This document shows positions 50,497 through 59,563 of a stretch of 64,000 bases of DNA, piece by piece. Under the pieces are notes generated by a model that searched no databases, was not told the DNA's origin, and saw only the letters and a program-made list of their open reading frames with translations. Made by a program: the position numbers and the translations under genes. The first letter of the stretch is position 1. Each line of letters opens with the position of its first letter. Source of the stretch: an uncultured Bacteroides sp. (GTDB lineage Bacteria > Bacteroidota > Bacteroidia > Bacteroidales > Bacteroidaceae); assembly GCF_900547205.1 (NCBI RefSeq), contig NZ_URFY01000016.1, forward strand, positions 11,990-75,989. Reading direction: 5' to 3'.

Positions 50497-52263
50497 TCAA
50501 TTCAGGAAGTTTAAAAAGTCATTCATTTTAGCAATCATCAATTCGCTGAGGGAATGATTGAACAGCTCCATCTCTTCACTGTTCACCGGATATTTTCCCT
50601 GAAGGAGCGACTGTACATATAAGATATGCACCACGTGCTGAAACAGTTTATTGTCGCCTTGTATTTGCAGCAACGTCTTCACCATTTCATTATCGGCATT
50701 GAACGTTAGTGTAGGAGGTATTTGCTTGGCAGTACTCACTGAGCCTAGCACGGCAGCCAACGGATTATTAGCGCTTTTCGTTGTAGTCTCCTTTTCTTCC
50801 GCCACAAAAATCACCGGGATATCCACCGGAGTAAAATGCTTCAAGCGACAGACACAGCCGAATCGCTTCAACAATTCATTCGCTTTCGTTTCAAAAGACC
50901 GATACTCTTTACTCGACTCCACCTCTCCGAACTGTTCCAATAGCCGCGATGGAGATATCTCGTCCAAAGTCAGCTCCTGAGTGAGGCGGACATACTTTTT
51001 CAACAGCACTTCGTCGAAGGTATAAGCGGCATTCACCACCAACCATCCCTGCGCTCCGGCTATGCGGCGCACCTGCCGGAAGTCCTCCAGATTGCGGGTA
51101 TAACATATCACATTGCTCGCCGAACGGATACTGCTGAAGCTGCGCAATCCTTTATTCGTCTCAAAAGGAAGATAATCCATAAATAAACGAAGCAATTCGT
51201 TATCTTCCGAAGCAATCGCCTTGATGTGGAAGTAGTGCACATCGAGTATCTTATTAAACATAGGACGGTCATTCTGCACCAATCCCCGCAGATAGTCCTT
51301 AATAGCCACCCCTATCTCTTTGCGGGCATCCTTCAGCAAATCATTGCTCACTAATGACTCGCGTGAAGCAGTAGACAGCAGCCCGTCTGCGTTCACCAGG
51401 CAACGGATAAAGAAAGCCCAGGGCGGCAACAAGTTGCAATCGTCCTCGCTCAGCAACATACGTTTCAGATATACCTTATGGGAATTGCGCACCGAAAATT
51501 GGGTGCGGAACGGCAGCACATACAGTACCCCTTCTACCCGACCGCTTTCCGTACGCACCCGAAACACGTCGAGGGCGGAGGACTGGAATATCTTTGCTCC
51601 ACAATCGAGCAATTCCTTGCGGGTTGCTTTCGGATTGAGCCACACGGGGGAAGGTGTATTTACCAACTCCTCTTCTTCCTTATAATGTAAATAGATGGGA
51701 TAGGGCAACACTTCTCCATAACCGACCAGTATCTTCTTGAAGGTTTCGTACTCAAAAAGATGCAGCCAATCGGATTTAGGACGCAACACAACCTGTGAGC
51801 CGATGGGGCGTTCTTCGTCGGAGGTAGTCAACTGATAAGTGCCGTCCACCTTGCCGCGCCAGCACACAGACTGCCCTCCCATTGCCGAACGGCTCTCCAC
51901 AGTAATCTCATTGGTCACCACAAAACAAGATAGCAGACCTATGCCGAACCTTCCTATGAAATCATCCGCATCGGGTGTATCCCGCTTCGAGCTTTCTCCG
52001 ATGACGGTGAGGAAGCGATACACCTCCTCTTCTTTCAGCCCGATGCCATTATCCCTGAATATCACCGTCCGGTCCTCGTTCAGGAAGACGTCGATACGTC
52101 CGTCATAGTTCTCGTCAATATTGTGCAGTGCCGTAATAGCATCCACGCAATTCTGCAACAACTCGCGGACAAACGTATTCGGATTACTATATATGTGCTC
52201 TGACAACAGGGCAATCATTCCTTTAAGATTGACCTGAAACAGATTATTCCCTTCTTTCTCCAT
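50497..52263 (-). CDS. HSP90-family ATPase, compact HtpG paralogue
   Basis: The 588 residues begin with a GHKL ATPase domain whose motifs are intact: RELLQNCVDAI (about residues 33-43), RDNGIGL (about 70-76) and GRFGIGLLSCF (about 104-114). The middle domain has an SRESL segment with the catalytic Arg of HSP90 (ASRESLVSN). The final part is shorter than in HtpG (around 620-680 residues), and the dimerisation domain looks reduced or diverged. It lies 2 bases after the Sel1 gene and 10 before the TPR gene, so the three are probably co-translated. A specialised chaperone with solenoid partners is inference. Confidence 0.85.
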   Translation of the reverse strand: MEKEGNNLFQVNLKGMIALLSEHIYSNPNTFVRELLQNCVDAITALHNIDENYDGRIDVFLNEDRTVIFRDNGIGLKEEEVYRFLTVIGESSKRDTPDADDFIGRFGIGLLSCFVVTNEITVESRSAMGGQSVCWRGKVDGTYQLTTSDEERPIGSQVVLRPKSDWLHLFEYETFKKILVGYGEVLPYPIYLHYKEEEELVNTPSPVWLNPKATRKELLDCGAKIFQSSALDVFRVRTESGRVEGVLYVLPFRTQFSVRNSHKVYLKRMLLSEDDCNLLPPWAFFIRCLVNADGLLSTASRESLVSNDLLKDARKEIGVAIKDYLRGLVQNDRPMFNKILDVHYFHIKAIASEDNELLRLFMDYLPFETNKGLRSFSSIRSASNVICYTRNLEDFRQVRRIAGAQGWLVVNAAYTFDEVLLKKYVRLTQELTLDEISPSRLLEQFGEVESSKEYRSFETKANELLKRFGCVCRLKHFTPVDIPVIFVAEEKETTTKSANNPLAAVLGSVSTAKQIPPTLTFNADNEMVKTLLQIQGDNKLFQHVVHILYVQSLLQGKYPVNSEEMELFNHSLSELMIAKMNDFLNFLN

Positions 52264-52265
52264 GC

Positions 52266-54770
52266 TTATCTTTTATTTTTTCTTCTTCCGGTGATTTTAA
52301 GAGCTTTCTCATTGCCGTTCTCGGCAGCTTTCTCAAACCACTCCATTGCTATTTCATCGTTTTCTTCTACGCCTTTCCCCATCAGGTAGGCGTTTCCGAG
52401 TTCGAATTGTGCTTTATCATTCCCCCTTTCGGCAGCTTTCATCAGCCATTGTACGCCAGTCTTCGGATCGGGTGTGCAGCCTTCGCCATACATCATCATT
52501 TTACCGAGATAATAAGCGGCACCTATATTTCCGTTTCCTGCCGCATCCGTGAACCAACGGTAGGCTTCGGCTTTATTCTCTTTCACGCCTACCCCGTTGT
52601 AATGGCAGAGTCCGATACGAAACATACTTGTCACATTCCCGTTTTCAGCAGCCAAAGAATAATACTTGAATGCTTCTGTCTCATTTTCCTCTACCCCGAT
52701 ACCCATCTCATAGCAGATGCCCAGTCCTTCGCTATACCATTCGTGCTCGGTCGCTTTTTTGAAATAAGTGAAAGCCTTTTCCGACTCATTGATTCCGTCG
52801 TAATCGTACAGGTAATATTCGCCCATACGTATCATAGCCATTGGTATATTGTTTGCTACAGACTTCTCATACCACTCCACTGCCTTCTTGTTATCTTCCA
52901 TGCAAGGACCGTAACCAAAGAAGTAATAGTCGCCCAGTTTATACTCGGCATAACCATAGCCTTGCTCTGCCGCCTGAGTCATATACGCAACTGCCTGTTG
53001 CGGATTCTCTTCTACTCCATTGCCATTCTCGTAAGCCATTCCCAATTCGGTCAGGCAACTTGGATTGTTCTTCTCCGCTCCTTTATTGAACCATTCGATG
53101 GCTTTATCCCAATTTTCTTCCGTGCCTACACCTTGTTTGTAGCAACGGCCCAGAGCGAAGATGCTTTCATTATCTCCGGCTTCGGCAGCTTTTTCATAGC
53201 AAGCCAACGCTTCTTCCAGCTTCTTTTCGCCAAGCACACCTCTCTCCAGATAGAGTCCGACCCGGTACATAGCATACGGATAGCCTTCTGCGGCGGCTTT
53301 CTTAATCAGTTCAAATGCTTTTTCGTAGCTTTTCTCTACACCATCTCCCTGCTCATACAAGAACGACAACTCTACCAATGCAAAGCCTGAACCCATCTCT
53401 GCGGCTTTTTCATAATATTCCCTCGATTTCACGGCATCCGTCACACCGCTATATCCATTGGCCAGATAAAGCGCTGCACGGCAGTAACCATCGACATTGT
53501 CCAGTGATACCGCTTTCTCGTAATATTCCATAGCCGTAACATAATCCGGTTTCTCCGTCAAGAGAGCACGTTCGTACATCCAGCCCAACCGATAGGCTGC
53601 ACTTCCGGAACTCAGTTCGATAGCCTTTTCAAGCAACTCCTTTGCCCGATTCATGTCCTCTTCCACTAGGTCGCCATTGAAGTAAACATTGGCCAGAGTT
53701 TCAAAAGCGTCTACATAGTCACCCTCCACACAACGTTCCAGACACAACAGCCCACGTTCCACATTCTTATAATCATCATTATACAGATAAATCAGTGCAA
53801 GTTCATAGGCGCTATACAATTCACAATAGAGCATCCCCTTCTCCAGCCATTCTATCGCTTTGGGTATATCCAGCCATTCCTCTTCCTGATAGTTATATCC
53901 CAAGAAGTTAGCAGCCGACCACACACCGGCGTGCCAAGCTTTCTCCCAAAGTTCAAAAGACAGTTCTTTCGGTTTGTTCAATTCCGGATTGCGGAAGTAT
54001 ACAGTAGCCAGACTTTTGAGGGAATATAGATTAGGAACTATCTCCAATGATTTCTCGTAGCAGGCAGCAATTTCGGCTACGTCACCCTCTTCACTGTCGA
54101 GCGCATCGCCCATAGCGGCATACACATGGGCCTGCAATCGATCTCCTTCCGGCAGTTCATCGAGCAATTCCCGGCGCATCTGCAATGCCTTCTCCTTGCT
54201 TCCGGTAAATTCTTCGGCAAAAGCCCGATAGTGTTTTCCCCAAAGAATCGCATCGGGCGAAGAAAGAGCAGCGAAACGACGCTCGCCCTCTTCTTTATCT
54301 TGTTCACAATAGAAACCCATATACAGCCAGTAGGCAATGGATGCTTCCGCTTCTCCCCATCCCATTTCGGCAGCCTTCTTATAACAAAGAAACAATTGGT
54401 CCATATCCCGCTTCCCAAAACGGGCTTCGGAATACTGCGCACCTTTCTGCGCCCATCCCACTCCACTGAATGCGCCCACACGGTCGCATATCTCCATCAC
54501 CTTCTCCCACCAATATTCATATTCTTCTTCGTTAAGATCGACTTCCACATTGCAATCGAATGCACTGAATATCAGTTCAAAGAAACTTTCTATCTGTTTT
54601 TCATCTGCTTGGCTATCCAATGCATATTCGCATACAGCCAATGCTTCCCACCAATTTTCCGCATTCAGCAACGAAGCGGGCGTATATTGCGGAAACCATG
54701 CCGCAGCAGGCTTCCCTGATGATTTTACCCTGGCGGACAGTTCTTCGTACTTTTCTTTTAATGTTTCCAT
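52266..54770 (-). CDS. Sel1-repeat solenoid protein
   Basis: The 834 residues have a helical N-terminal part (about 1-230) and then a long run of Sel1-like repeats of about 36 residues to the end, such as YCKAAELG-type and LGKMMMYGEGCTPDPKTGVQ. Sel1 repeats form a solenoid used to hold other proteins. No signal peptide or membrane helix is present. I use the ATG at 54770, since upstream codons (to 54914) overlap the aroK end and are not helical-repeat sequence. It is directly followed by the HSP90-like gene, 2 bases away, and follows aroK by 16 bases. Confidence 0.9.
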   Translation of the reverse strand: METLKEKYEELSARVKSSGKPAAAWFPQYTPASLLNAENWWEALAVCEYALDSQADEKQIESFFELIFSAFDCNVEVDLNEEEYEYWWEKVMEICDRVGAFSGVGWAQKGAQYSEARFGKRDMDQLFLCYKKAAEMGWGEAEASIAYWLYMGFYCEQDKEEGERRFAALSSPDAILWGKHYRAFAEEFTGSKEKALQMRRELLDELPEGDRLQAHVYAAMGDALDSEEGDVAEIAACYEKSLEIVPNLYSLKSLATVYFRNPELNKPKELSFELWEKAWHAGVWSAANFLGYNYQEEEWLDIPKAIEWLEKGMLYCELYSAYELALIYLYNDDYKNVERGLLCLERCVEGDYVDAFETLANVYFNGDLVEEDMNRAKELLEKAIELSSGSAAYRLGWMYERALLTEKPDYVTAMEYYEKAVSLDNVDGYCRAALYLANGYSGVTDAVKSREYYEKAAEMGSGFALVELSFLYEQGDGVEKSYEKAFELIKKAAAEGYPYAMYRVGLYLERGVLGEKKLEEALACYEKAAEAGDNESIFALGRCYKQGVGTEENWDKAIEWFNKGAEKNNPSCLTELGMAYENGNGVEENPQQAVAYMTQAAEQGYGYAEYKLGDYYFFGYGPCMEDNKKAVEWYEKSVANNIPMAMIRMGEYYLYDYDGINESEKAFTYFKKATEHEWYSEGLGICYEMGIGVEENETEAFKYYSLAAENGNVTSMFRIGLCHYNGVGVKENKAEAYRWFTDAAGNGNIGAAYYLGKMMMYGEGCTPDPKTGVQWLMKAAERGNDKAQFELGNAYLMGKGVEENDEIAMEWFEKAAENGNEKALKITGRRKNKR

Positions 54771-54786
54771 AATATAGATATTATCA

Positions 54787-55332
54787 TTATTTGCGTTTAT
54801 AATCTTGCAATTCCAGTAGCTCTTGGAGTCGTTGCACGGATGCATCAATCTGCCATCGGTCTTCCAGTTCATCGGCATTGAATACATGGTGTGCCTGAGT
54901 ATAGAAAGGTGCACGCTTCTCCAGCGCCTGAACGATGAATGCTTTCAGTTCTTCATCCTCCTTCCCTCGAAGGATAGGCCGTTGCTGCTTGGCTACCCGC
55001 AAGCGTCTGAACAACACGTCGGGATGAACATTCAGAAAAACAGTCTTCCCCACCCGGTTCATGAACTCCATATTATCAAAAAAACAAGGCGCCCCACCTC
55101 CCGTGGAGATTACTACGTCTTCGAACTCGGCAACTTCATGGAGCATATTCCTCTCCAATTCCCGGAATCCGGTTTCGCCTCGTTCAGCAAATAGTTCTCC
55201 AACAGTTTTGTGAAAACGCTCTTCAATATACCAGTCCAAATCAATAAACGGTACATTCAGTTGACGGGCAAACGCTTTGCCCAATGTCGTTTTTCCGGCA
55301 CCCATATAGCCGGTAAGGAAAATACGAACCAT
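54787..55332 (-). CDS. aroK: Shikimate kinase
   Basis: This cytoplasmic enzyme phosphorylates shikimate at the 3-OH with ATP in the aromatic amino acid pathway. The 181 residues carry the P-loop GYMGAGKTT (residues 8-16), the shikimate-binding Asp in FIDLDWYIE (about 30-38), and STGGGAPC (about 76-83). The ATG at 55332 is directly preceded by a perfect inverted repeat (55333-55366), which includes a -7-type box on the minus strand. It is first in the run aroK-Sel1-HSP90-like-TPR, with 16, 2 and 10 bases between genes. Confidence 0.95.
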   Translation of the reverse strand: MVRIFLTGYMGAGKTTLGKAFARQLNVPFIDLDWYIEERFHKTVGELFAERGETGFRELERNMLHEVAEFEDVVISTGGGAPCFFDNMEFMNRVGKTVFLNVHPDVLFRRLRVAKQQRPILRGKEDEELKAFIVQALEKRAPFYTQAHHVFNADELEDRWQIDASVQRLQELLELQDYKRK

Positions 55333-55366
55333 AAATGATTAATTTTGCTCACAAAATTAATCATTT
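55333..55366. promoter_or_regulatory. Perfect 15-bp inverted repeat abutting the aroK start codon
   Basis: AAATGATTAATTTTG (55333-55347) is exactly the inverse of CAAAATTAATCATTT (55352-55366), separated by CTCA. The stem touches the aroK ATG (55332-55330). Each arm contains TAATTTTG on one strand, a TAnnTTTG -7 box, so the palindrome may be an operator on a promoter or a hairpin that hides the start codon. Confidence 0.75.
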
Positions 55367-55395
55367 AATTAAAATAGAAGAATTAATAACGAAGT

Positions 55396-55998
55396 TTATC
55401 TAAAGATTTTCACCCGCTCCTCCAGTGGAAGATATTCTTTCTCGCCCGGTCCACCCACAGGAATCCCGAACGGCATTTCCGCCACCAGATGCCAATGGTC
55501 GGGCAGGTTCCAAGTCCGGCGCACTTCATCGTCAATCAACGGATTATAATGTTGTAGCGATGCTCCAAAACCAACATCTTCGAGCATCACCCATACAGCA
55601 AGCTGATGCATTGCCGATGTCTGCAAAGACCATCCCGGAAAATTCTCCTGATAAGACGGAAAAGCATCCTGAAGCCCTTTTACTACCGACTGGTCTTCAA
55701 AGAAAAGTACAGTGCCGTATCCGCAACTGAATGAGTTGTCTATTTTCTCTTCGCTCTTCGCATACACTTCCGGGGGCACAATCTTCTTCAAAGCTTCTTT
55801 TACTATTTTCCAGATTTTCTTGTGAGACTCCCCTAATAGAAGCACCACTCGTGTGGACTGCGAATTGAATGCCGACGGCACGTGGCGCACAGTCATATTA
55901 ATAATGCATTCGATCTCATAATCTGAAATAGGCGATTGATTGGTAATTGAATAGTAAGTCCGACGGTTTTTCAAAGCTTCGCTAAATGATCTTTCCAT
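55396..55998 (-). CDS. Nitroreductase family protein
   Basis: The 200 residues fit the FMN-dependent nitroreductase fold: RRTYYSITNQ near the N terminus (FMN-binding region), HVPSAFNSQSTRVVLL (about 34-49) and a C-terminal MPFGIPVGGPGEKEYL (about 175-190). Such enzymes reduce nitro compounds or quinones with NAD(P)H, and the native substrate is unknown. The gene lies alone upstream of aroK, with the palindrome between the two, and it faces away from RNase H at 56138. Confidence 0.88.
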   Translation of the reverse strand: MERSFSEALKNRRTYYSITNQSPISDYEIECIINMTVRHVPSAFNSQSTRVVLLLGESHKKIWKIVKEALKKIVPPEVYAKSEEKIDNSFSCGYGTVLFFEDQSVVKGLQDAFPSYQENFPGWSLQTSAMHQLAVWVMLEDVGFGASLQHYNPLIDDEVRRTWNLPDHWHLVAEMPFGIPVGGPGEKEYLPLEERVKIFR

Positions 55999-56063
55999 AA
56001 TAGTTCCTTTCTTGATGTTATATTCTTAAACTCTCTTATATTTAAAACAAGTATCTCCCCCGA

Positions 56064-56096
56064 CTTGTTCAATTAGAGAATATATTTGTACCTTCG
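56064..56096 (+). promoter_or_regulatory. Promoter for the RNase H family gene
   Basis: TACCTTCG (56089-56096), one base off TAnnTTTG, with CTTG at 56064-56067 upstream (21-base spacer). The ATG is 42 bases downstream. Confidence 0.55.
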
Positions 56097-56137
56097 CGCC
56101 GTCAACATATTGACACTCATTAATTCATCGTCAAGAA

Positions 56138-56773
56138 ATGGCTAAACAGAAATATTATGTAGTATGGGAAGGCGTCACGCCCGGGGTCTACACGTCCTGG
56201 ACCGATTGCCAGCTTCAAATCAAAGGATACGAAGGCGCCAAATACAAATCATTCGACACCCGCGAAGAAGCGGAACGCGCACTGGCAACTTCCCCCTACG
56301 TCTACATCGGTAAAAACGCAAAGAAGAAACCGGCAGGCGAGAAAGTATCTTCGGATACATTGCCCGCCTGTGTAATCGACAACAGTCTGGCGGTAGATGC
56401 GGCCTGTAGCGGCAACCCCGGTCCGATGGAATATCGGGGAGTACACATCGCCAGCCGGCAAGAGGTCTTCCGCTTCGGTCCGATGAAAGGAACCAATAAC
56501 ATTGGTGAGTTTCTTGCCATCGTTCATGGACTGGCGCTATTGAAACAGAAGGGATTCGATATGCCGATTTACAGTGACAGCGTGAATGCCATCAGTTGGG
56601 TGAGGCAGAAGAAATGTAAAACCAAGCTTCCCCGTACCGACGAGACGGAATCTCTCTTCTTATTAATAGAACGCGCAGAGAAATGGCTGAGAGAGAATAC
56701 CTACACCACCCGTATCATCAAATGGGAAACCAAGGAATGGGGAGAGATTCCAGCCGACTTTGGCAGAAAATAA
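56138..56773 (+). CDS. RNase H family protein with viroplasmin N-terminal domain
   Basis: The 211 residues join an N-terminal viroplasmin/RNase H1 hybrid-binding domain (YYVVWEGVTPGVYTSWTDCQ, about 5-24) and an RNase HI catalytic domain (about 75-211). Catalytic acids are visible in VDAACSGNPGP (Asp near residue 86), NNIGEFLAIVHG (Glu near 124) and YSDSVNAISW (Asp near 145). It hydrolyses RNA in RNA-DNA hybrids; together with rnhB (22631-23233) the window encodes both types. It stands alone with its own promoter. Confidence 0.92.
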   Translation: MAKQKYYVVWEGVTPGVYTSWTDCQLQIKGYEGAKYKSFDTREEAERALATSPYVYIGKNAKKKPAGEKVSSDTLPACVIDNSLAVDAACSGNPGPMEYRGVHIASRQEVFRFGPMKGTNNIGEFLAIVHGLALLKQKGFDMPIYSDSVNAISWVRQKKCKTKLPRTDETESLFLLIERAEKWLRENTYTTRIIKWETKEWGEIPADFGRK

Positions 56774-56806
56774 GAAACAAAGATAAAACTCACCAAAATA
56801 TATTCT

Positions 56807-56814
56807 TATCTTTG
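56807..56814 (+). promoter_or_regulatory. -7 promoter element for the GT39 gene
   Basis: TATCTTTG fits the -7 box, 42 bases before the ATG at 56856. No good -33 is seen. Confidence 0.55.
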
Positions 56815-56855
56815 GGCACTAATAGCATTTTATATCTATAACACATTATAACTAT

Positions 56856-58559
56856 ATGAAAAATAAGTACTTCATCTTTCTGGCTGTCATTTGTGTCGTT
56901 ACCCTTCTGCCCTTTCTGGGCTTGACCGACTTCCACACAAAAGGAGAACCTCGCGAAGCCATCGTTTCATATTCAATGCTCGAAACAGGCAACTGGATTC
57001 TGCCTGTCAACAACGGCGGTGACATTGCTTACAAACCGCCTTTCTTCCATTGGTGCATCGCTGCCATCTCTTCCATCGCCGGTAAAGTAACGGAATACAC
57101 CTCACGTATGCCGTCCGCCCTGGCTCTGATAGCAATGGTATTGGGCGGGTTCCTGTTTTATGCCAAACGCAGAGGTATCGCCATCGCCTTCCTCATGGGG
57201 CTGATTACACTTTCTAATTTCGAAGTCCACCGTGCCGGAATGAACACCCGTGTGGATATGGTACTTACTGCCTTCATTGTGCTGGCACTCTACCAACTCT
57301 ACCGATGGTGCGAAAAAGACCGACAGGGATTCCCTTGGATAGCCACCTTGCTGATGGGTTGCGCCACACTCACCAAAGGTCCGGTAGGTATCATCCTCCC
57401 CTGCTTGGTGACCGGAGTCTACCTACTCCTGCGCGGCACTAAATTCTTTAAAGCTTTCTTCTCTATGGTGCTGGTAGCCATTGTTTCTTGCATCCTGCCT
57501 GCCATCTGGTATATTGCCGCCTACCAACAGGGAGGGGACAACTTCATCTCACTGGTTATGGAAGAGAACTTCGGCCGTTTCATGGGGAAAATGAGTTATG
57601 AATCTCACGAGAACCCCGCCTACTACAATATCATTACAGTAGTCTCCGGCTATGCGCCTTATACCTTATTAGTGCTGCTATCCCTCTTCACGCTGACTTA
57701 CAAGAAAATCACCGGTAAGCCCCGCGAATGGTGGCAGAGATTCACAACATACATCCGCGAGATGGACAATGTACGCTTGTTCTCTTTATTAAGCATCGTA
57801 TTGATTTTCGTATTCTACTGCATCCCGAAAAGTAAACGTAGCGTTTATCTGTTGCCCATTTACCCGTTCATCGCCTACTTCCTGGCAGAATATATCATGT
57901 ATCTGGTGAAAAGAAACTCAAAAGCGATAAAGGTGTACGGCGGATTCTTGTCCGTAGCCGCTATCCTTCTTCTCGCCACCTTCATCGCCGTCAAGATGGG
58001 AGCAGTGCCCGAAACTATATTCCACGGGAGACACGCTGCGGACAATATAGCTTTTTTGAATGCGCTGAAAGATATATCGCTCAACATTAGACACATCATT
58101 GCAATAGCCCTGCCGATAGTGGGTGCCATCTATTTCTTCCTGACCGTAAAGAAGAAGGAGCCGGGCATGAAAGTGGTATATGCCACTCTTTTCGTCACGT
58201 TCGCACTCTTCATTTCGCTGGACGGTGCTTATCAGCCTGCCGTGCTCAATGTGAAGTCGGACAAAGGGATGTCTGAAGATATACGGAAGATAACTTCTGC
58301 TACGGACGGAAAGATATATTCGTACGTAGGAGTAGATATGCTACGTTTCTATACTATCAACTTCTACCACAATGACCAGATCGGATTGTTTGAGAAAGAT
58401 ATGCCGTCGGAAGGATATCTGTTGGTGGGACGACATGACTTCGAGAACTTCAAACCCAAATATGAGTCGCAGTATGACTTTGAAGAAGTATATCAAAGCA
58501 CAAAAAGAGGATGTGATATTCGCGATATCATTTACTTATACCGCTTCAAGAAGAAATAA
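56856..58559 (+). CDS. GT39-type membrane glycosyltransferase (ArnT/PMT-like)
   Basis: The 567 residues form a polytopic membrane protein of about 12 helices in the first 430 positions and a soluble C-terminal domain. The Asp/Glu-containing first loop TKGEPREA (about 29-36) and YKPPFFHW (about 64-71) are typical of ArnT/PMT-type transferases, which move a sugar from a polyprenyl phosphate to lipid A or a protein. The acceptor here is unknown. It converges with the GtrB-like gene, whose last codons share a terminator hairpin with this gene. Confidence 0.87.
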   Translation: MKNKYFIFLAVICVVTLLPFLGLTDFHTKGEPREAIVSYSMLETGNWILPVNNGGDIAYKPPFFHWCIAAISSIAGKVTEYTSRMPSALALIAMVLGGFLFYAKRRGIAIAFLMGLITLSNFEVHRAGMNTRVDMVLTAFIVLALYQLYRWCEKDRQGFPWIATLLMGCATLTKGPVGIILPCLVTGVYLLLRGTKFFKAFFSMVLVAIVSCILPAIWYIAAYQQGGDNFISLVMEENFGRFMGKMSYESHENPAYYNIITVVSGYAPYTLLVLLSLFTLTYKKITGKPREWWQRFTTYIREMDNVRLFSLLSIVLIFVFYCIPKSKRSVYLLPIYPFIAYFLAEYIMYLVKRNSKAIKVYGGFLSVAAILLLATFIAVKMGAVPETIFHGRHAADNIAFLNALKDISLNIRHIIAIALPIVGAIYFFLTVKKKEPGMKVVYATLFVTFALFISLDGAYQPAVLNVKSDKGMSEDIRKITSATDGKIYSYVGVDMLRFYTINFYHNDQIGLFEKDMPSEGYLLVGRHDFENFKPKYESQYDFEEVYQSTKRGCDIRDIIYLYRFKKK

Positions 58560-58589
58560 AATCAATAAAGCAAGATAGAATCAATCCGG

Positions 58590-58632
58590 AAAGAAGTAAA
58601 CCCGTAAAGCTACAGGTTTACTTCTTTTTCTA
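58590..58632. terminator. Terminator hairpin overlapping the GtrB-like gene end
   Basis: AAAGAAGTAAACC (58590-58602) pairs exactly with GGTTTACTTCTTT (58615-58627), followed by TTCTATT on the plus strand. The right arm codes the last residues of the GtrB-like gene on the minus strand, so it serves mostly the GT39 gene. Confidence 0.8.
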
Positions 58633-59563
58633 TTAAGTAGCGCGGACGGCGTTTCACCTCCTTATATATTTTGCCGACATATTCACCAATCACACCGACG
58701 GCTGTCAGAATAGCTCCACCGATAAACCAGACAGAGACAAGCAAAGACGTCCAACCCGGAATTACATCTCCTATTATAAACTCCGATATGGCATAAATGA
58801 TAGCAACTAGCGCAACAAGCAGGAACAGTAGCCCCGACAGGGTTATCAGCCGCAGCGGTTTTACCGAGAAAGAGGTAATCCCATCCAAAGCAAAGTTGAG
58901 CATCTTCGTAAACGGATACTTCGATTCTCCCGCAAAACGCTCCTTGCGGTCATAATAGACCGATGCAGAAGAATATCCCAGCAGACAAACCATCCCTCGA
59001 AGGAAAAGATTACGTTCGGGAAAAGAAACCATCGCTTTCAACGTTCGCTTGCTCATCAGGCGGAAATCCGCATGGTTATAAACCACCTCTCCACCCATCG
59101 TTTTCATTAGTTTATAGAATAGCTGTGCCGTATGTTTTTTAAAGAAAGTATCCGTTTTACGTTCTCTTCTCACACCGAACACGATGTCTATTCCTTGATT
59201 GTAGTAATCCACCATCTCGACGATGGCATTCACATCATCCTGCAGGTCGGCATCGATAGACACGGCAGCATCATAATCGCTTGCCGCCACCAGTTCCAGT
59301 CCCGCCCATAGCGCCTGCTGATGTCCCACGTTATGCGCAAGTTTCAGTCCCGCCACACGGCTGTTGTCGGCCTGAGACAGTTGTTCGATAAGCGTCCACG
59401 TGAGATCCTTGCTTCCATCGTCCACATACAATATCTTCCCCTTCGCTATCTTCCCCTCCTCCTCCATCCGGAGCAGGACGTCCGACAACTGACGAGTCGC
59501 TTCTTTCAAAACCGCTTCCTCATTATAACAAGGAACTACAATCACAAGTCTCACGTCATTCAT
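58610..59563 (-). CDS. GtrB/DPM1-like polyprenyl-phosphate glycosyltransferase (GT2)
   Basis: The 317 residues have a GT2 catalytic domain (VVPCYNEEAV from residue 9, DDGSKDLTW, DADLQDDV near 101-108) and two membrane helices at about 235-255 and 270-292. Such enzymes make undecaprenyl-phosphate-linked sugar (GtrB, ArnC type). The ATG overlaps the gtrA stop by 4 bases (ATGA), tying it to the GtrA-type flippase gene. Its product could feed the GT39 transferase next door. Confidence 0.92.
   Translation of the reverse strand: MNDVRLVIVVPCYNEEAVLKEATRQLSDVLLRMEEEGKIAKGKILYVDDGSKDLTWTLIEQLSQADNSRVAGLKLAHNVGHQQALWAGLELVAASDYDAAVSIDADLQDDVNAIVEMVDYYNQGIDIVFGVRRERKTDTFFKKHTAQLFYKLMKTMGGEVVYNHADFRLMSKRTLKAMVSFPERNLFLRGMVCLLGYSSASVYYDRKERFAGESKYPFTKMLNFALDGITSFSVKPLRLITLSGLLFLLVALVAIIYAISEFIIGDVIPGWTSLLVSVWFIGGAILTAVGVIGEYVGKIYKEVKRRPRYLIEKEVNL

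Noticed and set aside
54771..54914. Longer Sel1 protein starting at 54914
   Set aside because: The extra 48 codons overlap the aroK reading frame and do not show Sel1 or helical-repeat sequence; the ATG at 54770 fits better.
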